The notes under the pieces are model-generated. The model searched no databases, had not been told where the DNA came from, and worked only from the letters and a program-made list of their open reading frames with translations. 21,576 nt of DNA from positions 25,138 to 46,713 of the forward strand of contig NWUY0300008986.1 of NCBI GenBank assembly GCA_004151065.3. The letters are read 5' to 3'. Shown one piece after another: positions 17,301 through 21,576 of the stretch. The position numbers were made by a program, and so were the translations under genes. The stretch comes from Larix sibirica. Lineage: Eukaryota; Streptophyta; Pinopsida; Pinales; Pinaceae. The stretch's first letter is position 1. The number at the start of each line of letters is the position of its first letter.

Positions 17301-18500
17301 GAAAATATAAACCAAGTAAACAAATGACAATCGAAGGGGGGCCTAGTGTGAGGAAATACCACTCGAAGTGTTTTAAATTATTTTTATATCCTACAACAAT
17401 AGTGGCTTGGGGAATGCCCATGTTAACAACCTAATTTTGCATCTTCATTTTTTCATGATCATTGTCACTTTTACACATCACTTCGGACATCATTAACCTC
17501 ATTTCCATCTTAATGTGACCTCAACATTAACAATAAGAACCAAGCCATTTTTTAAGTTTGACCATGAAAATCAACACATGATATTTCCTCAATAATATAC
17601 ATGTGTTGTGCACTAAAATTATCAAAAACCTTATCATGGACCCAAATACATAAAATAGTTATCTCGGTTGGCCCATTAATGTTGTACACTTTCCAAACTG
17701 GCATAATAACCTAAAGTGAACATCACCAATTTATTATTTCTAAAAATAACCTTTGATCTGGTCCCAATATCTATCTGTATCCCTCTACTTCATCAATGCA
17801 AGTGGATAGTTCTAAGATATGTACACATATTTTTCTATAAATAAATCCCTAGAGATCATCCGTCACACCACTTATGAAAATCAAGGTTATCCTACCCAAT
17901 TCCTTGTAGAGAGAAAACCATCATTTATGCCCCTTCTTTCTACCACATAGGAATTTATCATACAACATCTAGAGCTTAGAGTGAATCACAAGAGGAAAAG
18001 AAGAACCATTCGTTGCAATAGTTTTCAAGTCCACTTTCCAATCAAATATAACCAAGGTGCATGTAACTCGTTTTCCCTTTTTATCAATAAAAATATTAAT
18101 ATTCTTTGTTATATGGTGTGCATGTGATGGTTTGATTTATATTTAAGAACCATTCGTTGCAATAGTTTGCAAGTCCACTTTCCAATCAAATATAACCAAG
18201 GTGCATGTAACTTGTTTTCCCTTTTTATCAATAAAAATATTAATATTCTTTGTTATATGGTGTGCATGTGATGGTTTGATTTATATTTATTTGTTTTGCA
18301 TAATGTATAGTAGATTGTAATGCACTTTCTTTTCATAGATCTCATGGCTTACATCTTTTGATCAAGTACTTAGACAACAAAACCTATAAGAAAATACATT
18401 TTCTATATGTTGGTGATCAAACACCAACATTAGCCCATAAGAGGGGCTCTCTTAAGAGACTAGTTAGTGTACACAAGACAAAGATGATATAGACCCAAGA
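17301..18500. other. Spacer between LINE-B ORF1 and endonuclease
   Basis: No domain is seen on either strand. It is AT-rich, and longer than the usual gap between LINE ORF1 and ORF2, so an insertion of other DNA is possible. It contains the 144-bp tandem duplication at 18001. Confidence 0.5.
18001..18288. repeat. Tandem duplication, 2 x 144 bp
   Basis: Units 18001-18144 and 18145-18288 lie head to tail and both begin aagaaccattcgttgcaata. They differ at two positions (ttttcaag/tttgcaag and aactcg/aacttg). No coding content is recognised inside. Confidence 0.95.
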
Positions 18501-18529
18501 GTCCATGAATGAGGAAAATAAGGGAAAGG

Positions 18530-19290
18530 GAACAATGATCTCTACTTTTCCAAGTTGGATATTTGAGTCAATCAGTACAAATAGAAGATTTGGAAGTCTG
18601 GTTTTGGTCTAGTACAAGACCCTTTGGTCCAATAACATCTATTTTCTACCTGTAGCTATATCTATTGAAATTTAATCACCTAAGTTAGCTTAAAAAATTA
18701 ATGTTACCAACATTTATATTGGTCCTTTTTTAATGAGAAAAGAATTTCGGGAAACAATTGAGGAACCTATAGTGAGGAGGGACAATGCCATTATAAAGGG
18801 GATATGAATTTCATAATATGACAAGGAGAACCATGGGGGAGAATGAAAGAATAGATCCCCATGCTGATTTTTTGTTACATGAGATTGAAGAGTCGTGTCT
18901 TTTTTATTTAGAATCCCTTATCTTTAATGCTACATGGAGGAAGGGGATATGAATTTCATAATATGACAAGGAGAACCATGGGGGAGAATGAAAGAATGGA
19001 TCCCCATGCTGATTTTTTGTTACACGAGATTGAAGAGTCATATCTTTTTTATTTAGAATCCCTTATCTTTAATCCTACATGGAGGAATAAATTTATAGGA
19101 GATGGGGGTATTTCAAAAAGGCTAGATAGATTACTTTGAGTTGGGAATGTATTAATGGAATAAAAAATGTCTAGAACTTGGATTGGTAAAGGAGTATCTT
19201 ATCATATCCCATTTTTTCTCGAGATAGGGAAGGTAGAGGACAAGCCCCCGAGACCCTTTAAGTTCGATTCATATTGGATTGAGGACTTGG
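18530..19290 (+). pseudogene. LINE-B AP-type endonuclease domain (pseudogene)
   Basis: This domain would nick target DNA. Plus-strand reading gives STFPSWIFESIS, then IYFLPVAISIEI, NVTNIYIGPFLMRKEF and the acidic motif GDMNFII (Asp 18801-18803). After a frame change follow ENERMDPHADFLLHEIEES, NPTWRNKFIGDGGISKRLDR and, in another frame, GVSYHIPFFLEI with PPRPFKFDSYWIEDLELLE. The terminal catalytic motif, usually SDH, is SYH here (Tyr 19200-19202, His 19203-19205), one base from Asp. A 145-base duplication starts at the GDMN motif and, not being a multiple of three, breaks the frame. Confidence 0.83.
18796..19085 (+). repeat. Tandem duplication, 2 x 145 bp
   Basis: Units 18796-18940 and 18941-19085 lie head to tail, both starting aaggggatatgaatttcata and ending tacatggagg. 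They differ at about five positions. The unit includes the endonuclease GDMN motif and the DPHADFLLHEIEES stretch, so both are present twice. Confidence 0.95.
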
Positions 19291-19299
19291 AATTATTAG

Positions 19300-19830
19300 A
19301 AGTGGTCCAAAATGAATGGAAGAATTATGATGACAACCTAGAGGATATTGCAATATATGATTTAAATGACAATCTAAAAAAGATTAAAAAGAAAAGGATT
19401 GGTCAGATCAAGTACAATATAAATATTATAAACAATAGATTTGGAAAATAGGAGATAGAATACATATTTGTATCCAATATGAGTACAATATTTACTAAAG
19501 TATAATTCAGGAATATTAAGAACACAATCCAACAAAAAATATATTTTAGAGTGGGAGGAATATAAATGGAACTAGATGAGTTGAGCTATATGGCTTCCCC
19601 AAGGTGATGAGAACACAAGGATTTTCCATAACTATGATAGAATGAAAAATAATACCAACACTATTCATATCATAAGAAATGGAGACCGTGAGCACGGAAA
19701 TAATTTTCAAGACACTGCTAAGGGAGGCACCACTCATTTTCAAAAGTTATTTAAGGAACCTACAAGAACCAACATAATTGAAATTGTGAGGATTGCTACT
19801 TGTTTCACTAGATTTGTAAATCATGAATAA
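19300..19830 (+). pseudogene. LINE-B ORF2 linker (pseudogene)
   Basis: This region joins endonuclease and RT. A Lys/Asn-rich, helix-like stretch (about 19350-19450: NDNLKKIKKKRIGQIKYN) leads to the landmark WLPQGDENTRIFHNYDRMK (about 19590-19650), a form of the Trp-x-x-x-Gly-Asp-x-Asn-Thr-x-x-Phe-His pattern of LINE linkers. Then come HIIRNGD and HFQKLFKEPTRTNIIE. Pieces lie in more than one frame. Confidence 0.75.
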
Positions 19831-20376
19831 AACTTGGATCTAATGGCTGAGAATTCATTTGTAGAACTTGAAGCAGTTAATAAATTCAAAAGGAAAATAG
19901 CCATAGGCATTAGGTTGGCCCTTTGAATTTTATGTTAGATTCTTTGAGTTGTTGGGGAACATGTGTCACTAGTGTTAGAAGAATTTAGGAAAAATAGGAA
20001 GATCCCGGGTGCCTTAAACACACCTTCCTAACCATGATCTTTGAAAATGATGTTCTCAAAACCTTTGATTATTTTAGACCAATTTCATTATGTAGAGTAG
20101 TTTACAATATCATGGTTGTGGTCATAGAAAGAAGACTCAACCCATTTTTATCCCTTGCTATATTAGGTGAGTAATTCATGTCCCTAAATGATAGACAAAT
20201 CAATGAAGCCATAGGTATCACTCACAAAGATCTTCATTTAGTCAAGGTAAGGATAATGATCTAATTCATCATGAAACTATATTTATCTAAGGTATATGAT
20301 AAAGTAACATGGTCCTATATAAGATAGATTATGCTTCACGTGAGTCTCTGTAGTGATATTGTTAATTGGGTGAAGG
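19831..20376 (+). pseudogene. LINE-B reverse transcriptase, first half only (pseudogene)
   Basis: The fingers and motif A region of a non-LTR RT are visible in one frame with a few stops: TFLTMIFENDVLKTFDYFRP followed by ISLCRVVYNIMVVVIERRL, then LNDRQINEAIGITHKDLHL, FIMKLYLSKVYDKVTWSYI and IVNWVKVVI. The catalytic Asp of motif A (normally Lys-Leu-Asp-Leu) is Tyr at 20280-20282, one base away. After about 20376 the similarity ends, well before the catalytic-dyad motif, so the enzyme is both mutated and truncated. An in-frame TAG at about 20328 and TAA stops are also present. Confidence 0.85.
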
Positions 20377-20390
20377 TTGTTATTCTTCAA

Positions 20391-21060
20391 TTTCTTTTTC
20401 TTTTCTCATTAATGTTTTGGAAATATTGTTGTCATTGATCTCAAGGACAAGGGGAGACTATTGATGTCCAAGATGAAGATGAAGATTGTTTAAGATATTG
20501 TTTTCATTGATTTCGAAGATAGAGGAAGATTGCAAATAATGATGATGGAAAAATGAAGACAATGATGTGCACCCCACTTCCCACTTGCAAAGGCAAGCAA
20601 ACCAAAGAAATATGAAGAAACCGCACAACGGGACCACCTTGTGGAAAAGAAAGACACCATGCAACAGTAAGGAGATAGCCTAGTGATGATGTCTAAATGA
20701 ATACCCCACTTGGCCACTTGTTGAACGCAAGAAAACCAAAGAAACGTGAATAAACCACACAATGGGACCACTTTGTGGGCAAAGGAAAACACCTTGCAAT
20801 AATGAGGAGGCAGCATAACCATGTCCTTGAAAAAGGAAGGGGTTTATTGGACTAGAAGACATTGAAGATAAGATATGTGCCCACCTTGTAAAGAAAAAAA
20901 GGGGAATGAAGGGGTAAACACCCCCGTGTGGCTCCTTGGAAAGAGATCGAACCTAAAAGAAGGATCCCCTAAAAGTGCCCTAGAAAGGTAGAAATAAGAG
21001 GAGCACCACTCTCATTTCATCATCTTATCATCACTTGAGTTCCTCTCTTAAGTAGGGTGC
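20391..21060. repeat. Region of degenerate tandem repeats
   Basis: Two levels of repetition are visible. A unit of about 72 bases occurs at 20423-20494 and again from 20495 (ttgttgtcattgatctcaag against ttgttttcattgatttcgaa). A unit of about 132 bases occurs at 20571-20702 and again from 20703 to about 20830, sharing ccccactt, aaaccaaagaaa, gggaccac and ttgtgg in order, at perhaps three quarters identity. The open frames on the minus strand here are by-products of this repetition. A GTAGAAATAAGAGG word near 20987 followed by GA-rich sequence might be a decayed promoter of an LTR. No gene is seen. Confidence 0.6.
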
Positions 21061-21472
21061 AATTCTAGAGAGAAGAGAGAGAATGAACACTAGTAAGGAG
21101 CCTTTTGAAGATGTTCTCTTGAGTATTTTCTGGGATATTTGAAGATGCTTTCTTGAAGTTTTTTCTAAGCTTCTCTAAGGAGGAGGCACACTTAGGGAAG
21201 AGAAAGGATTGAAGTTGTGATCTATTCTTCTTGGATGGAACTGTCATTGTTGGGAAGAGTCTTTTATGTGATATTAGAAGATTTTCTTATTGTTTCTCTC
21301 GATGAGGCTCATGTAGAAAGTGACCATGCCAAATTTTAAAATTGGTTTGAAGATGGTCTTATGACAGATTGTGTTGCAGAACTAAGGCGGGCTCTGAGGA
21401 ATATTTGAAGCAGATTATGAAGCATATCTGAGGTGGGGTTATGAAGCATATTTGAAGCTAATTATGAGGTGC
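21061..21472. other. Right-hand flank without a recognisable gene
   Basis: The stretch is GA-rich and repetitive in character (GAAGATG, GAAGCAGATTATGAAGC and similar words recur). No domain is seen in any frame. Confidence 0.5.
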
Positions 21473-21576
21473 CTACATATTACTGAGTTGGTGCTCAATT
21501 GAGAAGATTGGTGTCTCTAGTAGGTTGGTGACTACATATTACTAAGTTGGTGCTCAATGGAGGAGATTGGTGTCTC
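21473..21576. repeat. 59-bp tandem repeat running off the window
   Basis: A 59-base unit starts at 21473 (ctacatattactgagttggt) and again at 21532 (ctacatattactaagttggt). The second copy is cut by the window end after 45 bases. Visible differences are few. More copies may follow. Confidence 0.85.

Larger units (their letters stand above)
16043..20376 (+). mobile_element. LINE-B: decayed, 3'-truncated L1-type LINE
   Basis: On the plus strand, in L1 order, I see an ORF1 with DUF4283-like and zinc-knuckle remnants (about 16043-16600), a basic low-complexity tail (16931-17146), then ORF2 endonuclease (about 18530-19290), linker (about 19300-19830) and the first half of RT (about 20020-20376). 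The catalytic second half of RT, zf-RVT, RNase H and poly(A) are absent. Sequence turns into unrelated degenerate repeats near 20380-20420. Loss of the 3' end is not what target-primed integration produces (it truncates the 5' end), so a later deletion or rearrangement is likely. Three tandem duplications sit in or beside it. Confidence 0.82.

Noticed and set aside
16344-19085. CRISPR-like or satellite array
   Set aside because: There are only two copies of each of three different units, with no spacers and no shared sequence between units.
20458-20862. Minus-strand open frames with hydrophobic, repeated segments that look like membrane spans
   Set aside because: They arise from the degenerate 132-base repeat read in antisense, have no consistent start, and show no known family.

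Overview
This window looks like repeat-rich, gene-poor nuclear DNA of a land plant. It is AT-rich, has no bacterial-style gene spacing, and is filled with decayed retrotransposons of plant type: L1-type LINEs with a DUF4283-like ORF1, and a Ty3/gypsy LTR element. The style of these elements made me think of a gymnosperm such as a conifer. That is family recall, not something the sequence proves. I see no intact gene, no tRNA or rRNA gene, no CRISPR array and no convincing host gene. Every recognisable coding region is a pseudogene with in-frame stops and some frameshifts.

Layout. 1-648: AT-rich flank with a GT microsatellite. About 649-4856, minus strand: LINE-A, an L1-type ORF2 read right to left as endonuclease, linker, reverse transcriptase (RT), thumb, zf-RVT and RNase H, ending in a 3' UTR and a short poly(A). 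4857: a single N exactly where LINE-A stops. 4858-10167, plus strand: Ty3/gypsy-A, one very long gag-pol frame with a run of zinc knuckles, protease, a capsid-like segment placed after the protease, RT, RNase H and integrase. 10168-11046: its 3' part, with a decayed extra reading frame from 10584. 11047: a second single N, followed at once by a second copy of the integrase C-terminus (gypsy-B fragment). 11185-12362: gypsy-B 3' region with another decayed frame. About 12363-13287: a probable LTR with a TATA box. 13303-15993: long AT-rich stretch with no recognisable gene, apart from an orphan TATA plus GA-rich leader at 15294. About 16043-20376, plus strand: LINE-B (ORF1, endonuclease, linker, first half of RT), cut off inside RT. 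20391-21576: degenerate tandem repeats, the last running off the window.

How the parts relate. The elements once encoded their own replication machinery. LINEs nick the target with the endonuclease and prime reverse transcription there. The gypsy element packages its RNA in Gag, copies it with RT/RNase H and inserts it with integrase. All are dead here: LINE-A has FVDE in place of an FVDD-type RT motif, LINE-B has Tyr for the motif A Asp, and gypsy-A has a stop codon in place of the integrase catalytic Glu. Most stops are one transition away from Gln, Arg or Trp codons, which fits decay by cytosine deamination in methylated heterochromatin.

The points most worth a second look are the three near-identical tandem duplications (117, 144 and 145 bp) in or beside LINE-B, a 44-bp perfect repeat directly abutting an N, the protease/capsid/RT order in gypsy-A, and two decayed extra reading frames downstream of integrase.
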